Source: Phycisphaerales bacterium (GTDB lineage Bacteria; Planctomycetota; Phycisphaerae; Phycisphaerales; UBA1924). From it: DNA of 49,815 nucleotides. The DNA lies in assembly GCA_028285065.1 (NCBI GenBank), contig JANQQG010000252.1:1-49815 (forward strand). The letters are read 5' to 3'. The position numbers and the translations under genes are program-made. Each line of letters begins with the position of its first letter. The first letter of the stretch is position 1. This document shows, one piece after another, positions 1 to 8,505 of the stretch. The notes under the pieces are model-generated. The model saw nothing but the letters and a program-made list of their open reading frames with translations, was not told the origin of the DNA and did no database searches.

Positions 1-2
1 CG

Positions 3-2225
3 CTCGGCGCCGCGGATGGGGCGCTCCGGGGCGACCTGAGCGTCATCGCGGCCAAGGCGCTCGAACGCGACCCGGACCGGCGGTACGGGTCGGTCGCCGC
101 GCTCGGGGAGGACCTGCGTCGGACCCTCCGCGACGAGCCGATCGAGGCGCGTCCGGCGTCCCGCTGGTACCTCGCCCGGAAGTTCGCGCGTCGCAACAGG
201 ACGCTGGTCTCGGCAGCATCGGTCGGGCTGGTGCTCCTGATCGCTGCCAGCGTGGTCTCGGGGCTGTTCGCGATCGCTGCCGACAGGGCGCGGCGCGACG
301 CCGAGGAGCACGCCTTGCTCGCCGATCGTGCGGCCTATCGCGCCTCGCTCTCGGCGGTGGCTGCCGCGATCCGTGATGGCGACACCCGCCTCGCCCGCGT
401 GTTCCTCGCCGAGGCGCCGCAGGAACTCCGCGGCTGGGAGTGGCGCCACCTCGAGCAATCGCTCGACCAGAGCGTCGGGGTCGGCCCGAGGGAGATTGTC
501 TGGCAGGGTGACAGCGCCAAGTTCGCCTCCGGCGCGTGCTGGCTGAGTGACGGCGGGCGCGTTCTCCATGCCCCGCTGGCCCGCGGGACCTGGCGGACGT
601 TCGAGTCGTTCGACGCGGAGTCGCTACGCCCGCGTGCCTCCTGGCGCGCCGTCTCGGCGGAATCTTGCGCGGGGCGCGTCGGCGATGGGGAACTGCTGTT
701 CTACGACGCTGACACTGGTGATCTCGTCGTTCGGGACCTGCACACTGGTGGGGAGAGGAGGCGGCACCCGTCCGGGATCGTCGCGGAGCGTCTCGTAGAG
801 AGCTTCGATCAGCTGCCTCTCGATCCCGAGGAGTTGCTGGAGACTCTCCGCGCCAGGGCTCTGCCCGGTCCAGGTCGCGCATTCGGCTCCGTCAGCCCGA
901 GCGGCGACGTCTGGATTAGCTGGCGCGGTGCCGTGCTGGGGACGGTGCCGCTTCGAGCGGGTGTCCACGGCCTCGACCTCGGGAGCATGGGTGAGGGTGC
1001 GGCGTGTGCGACGTTCAGCCCTTCGGGTGATCGCATCGCGCTCACGCGGCTCGACCGACGCCTCCAGGTCTACGACGCCGCCACCGGGCAGCTCGTCTGG
1101 GGGCGTGCGGAGGTGCACGACGACGCGCCGATGTGTGTCGCTTTCAGCCCCGATGGGACGGTGCTTGCGACAGGTGGTCAGGACAGCGTGATCAAGCTGT
1201 GGGACGCGCGGACCGGAAACCCTCGCGGCCAGCTGATCGGGCACAACGGCACAGTGGTCGCGATCGGTTTCGACTTCTCCGGACAGAGGCTCTTCACGTC
1301 CGACGGCGCGGAAGTCCGCGCTTGGCGTGTGAGCGACGCGTCCGATCCGGGGGTCATTGCGCGTCACGGATCATTCGTGCACGACCTCTCGATCAACCAG
1401 GACGGCTCGTTGTTGGTCTCGCGGGTCGCAACGAGGAACACGTTCGGCGCGCCAACCCGCGAGGTCAAGATAAGCGATCCGCGGTCGGGTACGGTCGGAG
1501 ACCCATTGGCTCTCCCGGATGAGACAGAGGCGATCCTGCATGTCGACTTCCTTGACCCCGAGCGCGTCGGCGTGCTCATCCAGCTGCCGGCGGATGAGGC
1601 CGGCGCGCACGTGTATTCCCTCTACGAGTTCGAGGCGCCGTCGGGCCGGACCCTCGGTTCGCAATCGCTCGATGCCGGGGTTGTCGCGTCGTGGGCCGAG
1701 GCCGTGGCACGGATCGGGTGGGGCGTGCGTCCGACGCTGAACGACCTGGCGGCCGGACGCGTCCCGGACCCCGATGGGACGTGGGTGCGCCGCTTCCCAC
1801 CGCACGAGTGGACCGACTCCGATGGGAGTGTCCGTTGGCGGATCGATGCGACCGACCATCGGTGCATCTCGTTCGCGGCAGATCCAGAGTCAGATCGTCT
1901 CTACGCAGGCACGATCGGCGGGGAGGTGCTTGTGTTCGATACCGCGACCGGTGAGCTGGTGACGGCTCTCGACGCCTCGGAGGACGGCGTGAACTGTCTG
2001 GCTCTTACGCCTGACGGCTCGCGTCTGTTCAGTGGATCTGGTGACACGACGATCCGGGTGTGGGACACGAGCAGGCTTGAGCTGGTCGCCGTGCTCCGAG
2101 GTCACCGCGACACCGTTCGTGTGCTCGTGGTCGCGCCCGACAGTCAGACGCTCTACTCGGCGTCGGACGACTACACGGTGCGTGCATGGGCGACTCAGCG
2201 GCCGGTCATCGGCGCATCGGAGTAG
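3..2225 (+). CDS. Serine/threonine protein kinase C-terminus, TM segment and WD40 repeats (5' truncated by window edge)
   Basis: The listed ORF starts at GTG 231, but the frame is open to the left edge and reads LGAADGALRGDLSVIAAKALERDPDRRYGSVAALGEDLRRTLRDEPIEARPASRWYLARKFARRNRTLV, typical of a kinase C-lobe end. A TM segment (VLLIAASVVSGLFAIAA) and WD40-like units (AFSPDGTVLATGGQDSVIKLWDARTG; ALTPDGSRLFSGSGDTTIRVWDTS) follow. Confidence 0.9.
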   Translation, partial: LGAADGALRGDLSVIAAKALERDPDRRYGSVAALGEDLRRTLRDEPIEARPASRWYLARKFARRNRTLVSAASVGLVLLIAASVVSGLFAIAADRARRDAEEHALLADRAAYRASLSAVAAAIRDGDTRLARVFLAEAPQELRGWEWRHLEQSLDQSVGVGPREIVWQGDSAKFASGACWLSDGGRVLHAPLARGTWRTFESFDAESLRPRASWRAVSAESCAGRVGDGELLFYDADTGDLVVRDLHTGGERRRHPSGIVAERLVESFDQLPLDPEELLETLRARALPGPGRAFGSVSPSGDVWISWRGAVLGTVPLRAGVHGLDLGSMGEGAACATFSPSGDRIALTRLDRRLQVYDAATGQLVWGRAEVHDDAPMCVAFSPDGTVLATGGQDSVIKLWDARTGNPRGQLIGHNGTVVAIGFDFSGQRLFTSDGAEVRAWRVSDASDPGVIARHGSFVHDLSINQDGSLLVSRVATRNTFGAPTREVKISDPRSGTVGDPLALPDETEAILHVDFLDPERVGVLIQLPADEAGAHVYSLYEFEAPSGRTLGSQSLDAGVVASWAEAVARIGWGVRPTLNDLAAGRVPDPDGTWVRRFPPHEWTDSDGSVRWRIDATDHRCISFAADPESDRLYAGTIGGEVLVFDTATGELVTALDASEDGVNCLALTPDGSRLFSGSGDTTIRVWDTSRLELVAVLRGHRDTVRVLVVAPDSQTLYSASDDYTVRAWATQRPVIGASE

Positions 2226-2387
2226 GGCTCCGCCGAGCACCGCTCTGTCGAGACGACCGGGCCCGACCAGTGCGATCACGCTCGAGCGCAGTGAGTCCGC
2301 GGACTTAGGTCGGAGCGAGGGACAGCATCGCATCCTCGAGCTCCTGGCGGCGCACCTTCTTCTTGGGGCGTCCCCCGGGGGCACGGG

Positions 2388-3734
2388 TCAATCCGGCGGC
2401 TGGCCCTCGTTGAACGCCTCGGCGGCCTCGATGATCGCGCGGATGCCTTCCGTCATCTGTCCTGACCTGACCCACTCGACGTAGTTCAGATCATGATCGT
2501 GATCGGCCAGGATGCGCGCCTCGAGGTTCGTCTTGCCGAGCGTCTTGAATCGGCTCTCGAGGTCCTCGACGCCTGCTGCCGGTACGTGTGCATCGTCCGC
2601 GCCGTGGAAGATGTAGATGGGCAGGTCCATCCGCAGGAGCCGGGTCTTGTTCGCTTCGAGCGCGAAGTGCCCGTGCAGCCAGGGGATCGAGACACGGAAG
2701 TAGTTGTCCCAGATCCAATCCTCGTTGTTCTGCTCGATGTTGTCGAGGAGCATCACGTGCATCGGCTTGTTCAGCGCGGCGAAGTCCTCCGCCTTCAGCA
2801 CGCCGTCCTTTGATACATCGAGCACATCGAACGGCGCGTCCTGCATCATTCCGCGACGCCACCTCGCCACCGATTCGTCGTCGGACTCGTATTCGTCTCG
2901 AGTGATCCCGCCGTCGCCATCGGCGTCGAAGACGGGGTTCAGCTTCAACATCGAGCCATGCCCTTCGAACTGGTATGCGATCACATCAAACATGTTCTCG
3001 TGGGCGTACCCGGCGAGCATGACTGCATCGATCAGATCGGGCCGGCGCTCGGCGGCCAGGGCCGCGACGACCGTGCCCTCGCTCCACCCGATCAGGACGA
3101 CTCGCGCGTCACCGAGTTGGGTGTGCTGTTTCAGCGACTCGACGATCGTCGCGAGATCGTCGGCCTCGGTATCCGGAACGACCTGTCGGAACGCCTCCCG
3201 ATCGACCGCGTCGTACCACGGCGGCGTATCGCTGTTCGTCACGCCGCGTTTGTTGTAGGAGAAGAACGCGATGCCTCGGTCGGCGAAGGCCTGGGCGAAC
3301 GGGTCGAAGTAGCTCACGGGGCCGTTGCCGAAGTCTCTGTTGAGCAGGTACGTGCCCGGGCCTGTCCCCTGAACGTAGATGACAAGTGTGCCGACTGGCG
3401 CGGGGGTCCCGTGCGCCTCGTCGCCGGCGCCCTCGTTGTCGTCTTCGGTTGGCGGAGGCGGCAATGTCAGCCTCCCTCGCGTCACGACTCCGTCGCTCAA
3501 TGTGATGTCGACGATCTCCTGCGCGAAGTCAGGGGCAAACGCCGCTTCGGTCGGCTCGGGTTGCTTGGCATCAGCAGGTGACGTGTCGCCTGTTTCGCCT
3601 TGTTGTGCGCTCGATGCTTGCCCCGCGAGCAGGACCAGCAGGAGGAACACACAGACGGGCACGGGGCAACGTAGAGGGGCGGTACAACGGGTTCGGAGTG
3701 GTGCGTCAGGCATTGGGGTGTCCAGCCCCCGCAT
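2388..3734 (-). CDS. Exported alpha/beta hydrolase with embedded EF-hand-like motifs
   Basis: Signal-like N-terminus (VFLLVLLAGQASSAQQ), nucleophile elbow GWSEG, C-terminal His region (ADHDHDLNY), and EF-hand-like loops DADGDGGITRDEY and DVSKDGVLKAEDF. Confidence 0.85.
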   Translation of the reverse strand: MRGLDTPMPDAPLRTRCTAPLRCPVPVCVFLLLVLLAGQASSAQQGETGDTSPADAKQPEPTEAAFAPDFAQEIVDITLSDGVVTRGRLTLPPPPTEDDNEGAGDEAHGTPAPVGTLVIYVQGTGPGTYLLNRDFGNGPVSYFDPFAQAFADRGIAFFSYNKRGVTNSDTPPWYDAVDREAFRQVVPDTEADDLATIVESLKQHTQLGDARVVLIGWSEGTVVAALAAERRPDLIDAVMLAGYAHENMFDVIAYQFEGHGSMLKLNPVFDADGDGGITRDEYESDDESVARWRRGMMQDAPFDVLDVSKDGVLKAEDFAALNKPMHVMLLDNIEQNNEDWIWDNYFRVSIPWLHGHFALEANKTRLLRMDLPIYIFHGADDAHVPAAGVEDLESRFKTLGKTNLEARILADHDHDLNYVEWVRSGQMTEGIRAIIEAAEAFNEGQPPD

Positions 3735-3836
3735 GACGTGCGGGGATAGCCCTGTTTGTTCTCAGGCGATCCGATACCGCGCTGGTCGGTGCGATGGCGG
3801 CATCTCGACGGGGGCGGTTCGGGTCGCTACTCAAAG

Positions 3837-3848
3837 TGTACATGTACA
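3837..3848. promoter_or_regulatory. Perfect 12-bp palindrome TGTACATGTACA inside a larger inverted repeat (GCTACTCAA...TTGGAGTAGC, 3826-3877)
   Basis: Read directly; lies about 100 bp upstream of the hydrolase start on the minus strand. Confidence 0.45.
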
Positions 3849-3970
3849 TCCACTCATGCACTTCAACTTGGAGTAGCGGCGTGTGGGCGCGGGCGTGCTT
3901 GCGTGGCGCGCGGGCGGCCTCGGTGTTGGCGCCGTTCGCCATGCTGATCGAGGGGCTACGGCGCAATGAG

Positions 3971-4004
3971 AAAGGCCCGCCGCCGGAGGAGCCGGGGGCG
4001 GGCC
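3971..4004 (-). terminator. Rho-independent-like terminator of the triple-repeat protein gene
   Basis: On the minus strand GGCCCGCC...GGCGGGCC is followed by TTTCTCATT, just downstream of the stop at 4027. Confidence 0.75.
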
Positions 4005-4026
4005 TGGGCTTGAGAATGGGAGTGTG

Positions 4027-5910
4027 TCAGCAGGCGCTGGGGGAGAAGTAGCAGGTCACGAAGTCGAACCAATCCTGGTCGTTCTCGAACCCGTTGCCGT
4101 TGAAGTCGGCGTTTCCTTCGATCGTGTCGAAGAACGCGTTGACGAAGTCGAAGAAGTCCTGGGCATTGACGACGGTGTCACCGTTGAAGTCGGCCGGGTC
4201 GAGCGGCTCGCCGGGCAGGGCCGTGGCCGAGACCCGAGCATCGCCGACGTCGACGCCCGCGAGGGCGGGGTTGCCAAGGAAGGCGGCCAGTTCGGGCGAG
4301 ACGAGGAGGTCTCCATCGATCGAGAGGCTTGCCGCCTGCGCATCGAGGGCGGAGGGGTTCTCGATGTCGAAGAGGATCGCGGTGACGAGCTGGAAGCCCT
4401 CCTCGGTGCTCTCGACGAAGAAGCCGCTCTTGTTGTCGACGGCCCTGGCCGCGTCGAACCCGATGGAGAAGTTGCCGACCGCGAAGTTCTGAGCGAAGAA
4501 GAGCTGGCCGGTGTGCTCGATCGTTCCGCTGAACGGGGCGAGCGTGCCGGGCTCGTAGGCGAACGTGGTCGGCTGATCGGCGGTCCTCGCGTTGATCGGG
4601 AAGGCCACGGAGCCAGCGCCGAGGTCGCCCGGAGCGATCACGTCCGGTGAGACGCCGGCGACGTCGAGTCCGGCGGTCGACAGCAGCGCGACGTCGAGCA
4701 GGACGTTGGTCTGACCGCCCTCGACGCGCGAGGCGCCGATGGCGGGTTCGACCGGATCGGAGGGCAGCGCGGTGGCGGAGACTCGCGCGTCACCAACGTC
4801 GGCGCCCGCGAGTGCAGGGTTGCCAAGGAAGGCCGCAAGCTCGGGCGAGACAAGGAGGTTGCCCTCGATCGTGAGGGTCGTCGACTGGGCATCGAGCGCG
4901 GACGGGTTCTCGACGTCGAAGAGGATCGCGGCGACGAAGTCGGGGCCGACCTTGGTGCTCTGGACGAAGAAGCCGCTCTTGCCGTCCACGGCACGCGCGG
5001 CGTCGAACCCAATGGAGAAGTTGCCGAGTGCAATCCCTTGGTCGAAGAACAGGTCTCCCGTGTGCTCGATGCTCCCGCTGAACGGGGCGAGGTCGGTCGG
5101 CTCGTAGACGAACGTCGTCGGCTGCTCACCGGACCTCGGGTTGATCGGGAACGCCACCGATCCCTCACCGAGATCACCCGGGGCGATCACGTCTGTCGAC
5201 ACGCCGCTGAGGTCCAGCCCGGCCGTGGAGAGTGTCGCGAGGTCGAGCAGGACGTTGGTCTGGCCCCCGTCCACGCGCGAACCGTCAGCAACTGGCTCGT
5301 CGCCCGCCGACGCCTTGGCCGAGACGAGGGCATCGCCGACGTCGGCACCCGCGAGGGCGGGATTGCCGAGGAATGCGGCGAGCTCGGGTGAGACGAGGAG
5401 GTTGCCCTCGATCGAGAGCACACCGGTCTCCGCGATCAGCGACGAGGGGTTTTCGATGTCGAAGAGGATCGCGGCCACGAGGAGGAAGCCGTGCTGGGTG
5501 CTCTCGACGTAGAAGCCGCTCTTGTTTCCCACGGCACGCGCCGCGTCAAACCGGATGGAGAGGTTGCCAACCGCGAACTGCTGATCGAAGAAGATCTGGC
5601 CGGTGTGTTCGATCGTCCCACTAAACGGAGCGAGCGTACCCGGCTCGTAGGCGAACGTGGTCGGCCGATCAGCCGATCTCGAGTTGATCGGGAACGCCAC
5701 GGAGTCGGGGCCGAGGTCGCCGGGAGCGATCACAGCCGACGAGACTCCGCTCACGTCGAGGCCGGCAGCGGAGAGTGCCTCGAGGTCGAGCAGCACGTTG
5801 GTCTGCCCGCCGTCGACCACTGCGGGCTCAACGGAGGTGTCTCCGGCGTGCGCGGCCGCAGGGGCAACGAGACACGCAGCAATAGTCGATAGGACAGCTC
5901 TCCGACGCAT
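4027..5910 (-). CDS. Exported protein with three tandem ~182-aa repeats and a C-terminal dockerin-like double EF-hand
   Basis: Signal peptide MRRRAVLSTIAACLVAPAAAHA; (D/E)GGQTNVLLD...AFLGNPALAG unit present three times; C-term ADFNGDTVVNAQDFFDFVNAFFDTIEGNADFNGNGFENDQDWFDFVTCYF. Confidence 0.85.
   Translation of the reverse strand: MRRRAVLSTIAACLVAPAAAHAGDTSVEPAVVDGGQTNVLLDLEALSAAGLDVSGVSSAVIAPGDLGPDSVAFPINSRSADRPTTFAYEPGTLAPFSGTIEHTGQIFFDQQFAVGNLSIRFDAARAVGNKSGFYVESTQHGFLLVAAILFDIENPSSLIAETGVLSIEGNLLVSPELAAFLGNPALAGADVGDALVSAKASAGDEPVADGSRVDGGQTNVLLDLATLSTAGLDLSGVSTDVIAPGDLGEGSVAFPINPRSGEQPTTFVYEPTDLAPFSGSIEHTGDLFFDQGIALGNFSIGFDAARAVDGKSGFFVQSTKVGPDFVAAILFDVENPSALDAQSTTLTIEGNLLVSPELAAFLGNPALAGADVGDARVSATALPSDPVEPAIGASRVEGGQTNVLLDVALLSTAGLDVAGVSPDVIAPGDLGAGSVAFPINARTADQPTTFAYEPGTLAPFSGTIEHTGQLFFAQNFAVGNFSIGFDAARAVDNKSGFFVESTEEGFQLVTAILFDIENPSALDAQAASLSIDGDLLVSPELAAFLGNPALAGVDVGDARVSATALPGEPLDPADFNGDTVVNAQDFFDFVNAFFDTIEGNADFNGNGFENDQDWFDFVTCYFSPSAC
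4205..5820 (-). repeat. Three in-frame tandem repeats of about 545 bp inside the CDS
   Basis: Near-identical DNA strings recur (e.g. gcgagggcggg(g/a)ttgcc(a/g)aggaa; gagcaggacgttggtctg) at roughly 540-550 bp spacing. Confidence 0.85.
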
Positions 5911-6155
5911 GGTCAGTTCCTTTCTTCACAGTCTGTTTGCGCAGTTCCCTGCTCGTGCGAGAATTCGCGTGCCGAATGGCAGTCCCGAGTTCGCGGACGT
6001 GACGAGTCGGATTCGCCATTCTCGACGGATTCGTGCCACCTTTGTCGAAGCCGGCATGCGCTCGACATGACTCGTGCACATGCGATTGATACTGGGCGTA
6101 TGCCACCGAAGGCCGCGGGAGTCCTACTCTGACTCAACCGCAACTGGGAGCACCC

Positions 6156-7013
6156 ATGACCACGAGCAATCCCCCTTACCAGAACGTCCTCGTCATCGCG
6201 GCGAGCGGGAAGACCGGGCGCCGAGTCGCCCCCCTGCTGGAGCAGCGCGGCGTCAACGTCCGCAGGGCCTCGCGTTCGAGTTCGGTCGTGTTCGACTGGA
6301 CCGATAGGGAGACCTGGAGCCGAGCCCTGGCGGGGATGGACGGCGCGTATGTCGTGTACCAGCCGGACCTCGCCTTCCCTCGCGCCGTCGATGACCTTCG
6401 TGAGTTCACTCGGATCGCGAAGGAGCAGGGCGTGCGCAAGCTCGTCTTGCTGAGCGGTCGCGGCGTTCGCGAAGCCCAAGCCTCGGAGCAGGTCGTCGCG
6501 GACTCAGGGCTCGACTGGACGTTCGTTCGTGCGGCGTGGTTCAACCAGAACTTCAGCGAAGGCGAGTTCGCGCAGATGACCAAGAGCGGGGTGATCGCGC
6601 TTCCGATGGGGGATGCGGTCGAGCCGATCGTCGATGTCGATGACATCGCGGAGGTCGTCGCCGCCTCGCTGCTGCGCACGGACCTCAACGGCGAGGCCCT
6701 GAATCTCTCGGGCCCCGAGGCGCTCACGCACGATCAGATCGCGTCGGGGCTGGCGAAGGCTTCGGGGCGAGAGATCCGGTACCAGCCGATCTCCTTGGAT
6801 GCGTTCCGAGCCGGACTCGCGGAGGCGCGGGTGCCTCGGGACTACATCGATCTGCTCGCGTACCTCTTCGAACTCACCGTCAGCGGGGTCAACGCGGAGC
6901 CAACGGGCGATGTGGAGCGTGTGCTTGACAAGGCGCCGCGGAGTTTTGGCGCGTTCGCGGCCCGGGCCGCCGCGGAGGGTGCGCTCGCCGCCGAAGAGGT
7001 GTCCGATGGATGA
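6156..7013 (+). CDS. NmrA-like NAD(P)-binding family protein
   Basis: N-terminal Rossmann fold NVLVIAASGKTGRRVAPLLEQRG; overall NmrA/SDR a5-like pattern. Confidence 0.85.
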   Translation: MTTSNPPYQNVLVIAASGKTGRRVAPLLEQRGVNVRRASRSSSVVFDWTDRETWSRALAGMDGAYVVYQPDLAFPRAVDDLREFTRIAKEQGVRKLVLLSGRGVREAQASEQVVADSGLDWTFVRAAWFNQNFSEGEFAQMTKSGVIALPMGDAVEPIVDVDDIAEVVAASLLRTDLNGEALNLSGPEALTHDQIASGLAKASGREIRYQPISLDAFRAGLAEARVPRDYIDLLAYLFELTVSGVNAEPTGDVERVLDKAPRSFGAFAARAAAEGALAAEEVSDG

Positions 7014-7488
7014 CGTGATCGCCATCATGGCGCTCGCCGGCATCGTCGGTGTCAGTCTCATTGGCGGGTCGCTCTTCGCGTTCTCCACGTTCATTATGGC
7101 TGCACTCAAGCGCCTGCCGGACGCCGAGGGCATCCGCGCGATGCAGCAGATCAACAAGACCGTGTTCACGCCTTGGTTCATGGTCCCGTTCTTCGGGACC
7201 GGGCTGGTGTCGGTCGGGGCCGTGGTGCTCGCGCTGATGAACACGGACCAGAGCTGGTGGATCGGGATGGCTTCGGCGGGCGCGCTGTACGCGATCGGTG
7301 TGTTCCTGGTCACTGCCTTCGGGAACGTGCCGCTGAACAACAGGCTCGATGCGATGCAGGCGGACGGCGCGGCGGCCGCGGAGTTCTGGAGGACGTACTT
7401 GGTGGTTTGGACGCGGTGGAACCATGTCCGCGTGGCGGCGTCAATCCTGGCGCTGATCCAGTTTGGCCGGGTCTTGCAGGTTCTCTAG
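7006..7488 (+). CDS. DUF1772 (anthrone oxygenase-like) membrane protein
   Basis: MDDVIAIMALAGIVGVSLIGGSLFAFSTFIMAAL...GNVPLNNRLD...WTRWNHVRVAAS; starts at ATG 7006, overlapping the preceding stop by 8 nt. Confidence 0.8.
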   Translation: MDDVIAIMALAGIVGVSLIGGSLFAFSTFIMAALKRLPDAEGIRAMQQINKTVFTPWFMVPFFGTGLVSVGAVVLALMNTDQSWWIGMASAGALYAIGVFLVTAFGNVPLNNRLDAMQADGAAAAEFWRTYLVVWTRWNHVRVAASILALIQFGRVLQVL

Positions 7489-7493
7489 CGGCG

Positions 7494-8351
7494 TCATCCC
7501 GTCCCGTCGTCCCCGCGCCCGTGGCGGGGCGAGTACTTCATGAACGTGCCAACCTGCTGCCAGAGCGTTTCCAGCCTGTCGATCCGCTCGCGTGCTCCGT
7601 CGCCGAGCATTGACGCCACGCGCGCAACGATGAGCTCGGCGCCCGCCACCACCGGAACGGCGCTGTCGAATGGTCCGACAGCCGGGATCTGGAGCGCGCA
7701 CCAGGCTTCGGTCATCGTTGCGAGCGGTGACAACGGGCCGTCGGTGATCGCGACGAGTTCCACGCCCGCGTCCGCGAGCGCTTGGGCGCCGGTGATCGAG
7801 CTGCGCCGGTAGCGGAAGAAATCGAGGACGATGCCGACGTCGCCCGGTGCGCAGCCGCAGAGCTCGCGCCCCGTGGCGTGTTCACCGACGAGGGTGACAT
7901 CGGGTCGGATCATCGAGAGGCCGCTGTGCAGGACGCGCGCGCCGGCCATCGAGGTTTCGCCGGAGAGGATCCAGACGCGCCGCGCGCGCGCGATGGGTCG
8001 GGCGAGCGCGTCGAGGCGGCTGTCGTCGAGGACCTCGAGGGTGCGCGCGAGTGCCTCTTCGATTGCAAGGCGAGCCGGGGCCTGGGTGTGCTGGCGGATG
8101 CGGTGGCTGGGGCTTGACAGGCGGCGCGAGACGTCGTCGCGCGCCCAGGCCTGCAGGTCGCTGTAGCCCTCGAAACCGAGCTTGGTCGCGAAGCGCACGA
8201 TCGAGGGACGGCTGGTGTCGGCCCGCTCGGCCAGATCGGCGACCGTGCCGAAGGCGAGCTGGGTCGGCTCCTCGAGCACGACACCGGCGATGCGGCGTTC
8301 GGTTGGTGTCAGGCGGCCGCCGGCGGAGGCGATGAGATCGTTGATGGACAC
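7494..8351 (-). CDS. MurR/RpiR family transcriptional regulator (HTH plus SIS-like domain)
   Basis: N-terminal HTH TPTERRIAGVVLEEPTQLAFGTVADLAERADTSRPSIVRFATKLGFEGYSDLQ; C-terminal SIS-like domain. Confidence 0.88.
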   Translation of the reverse strand: MSINDLIASAGGRLTPTERRIAGVVLEEPTQLAFGTVADLAERADTSRPSIVRFATKLGFEGYSDLQAWARDDVSRRLSSPSHRIRQHTQAPARLAIEEALARTLEVLDDSRLDALARPIARARRVWILSGETSMAGARVLHSGLSMIRPDVTLVGEHATGRELCGCAPGDVGIVLDFFRYRRSSITGAQALADAGVELVAITDGPLSPLATMTEAWCALQIPAVGPFDSAVPVVAGAELIVARVASMLGDGARERIDRLETLWQQVGTFMKYSPRHGRGDDGTG

Positions 8352-8391
8352 CGGCGGCTCTCCGGGTGAGCGGTTTGTTGCAGTCCGGCGG

Positions 8392-8409
8392 ACAAAGTGT
8401 ACACTCTGT
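8392..8409. promoter_or_regulatory. Imperfect palindrome ACAAAGTGTACACTCTGT, candidate RpiR operator
   Basis: Central perfect AGTGTACACT with 8/9 matching half-sites, in the divergent intergenic region between the RpiR gene and the aminomutase operon. Confidence 0.5.
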
Positions 8410-8505
8410 TACAGGCTGGGGCCATACAGTTGTCGGCACTCCGCCTGGGGCCGCCTGGTCGGTCCGTCCAACTCAGCCGCATCTCTTCCATAGATGGAGC
8501 GCGTC

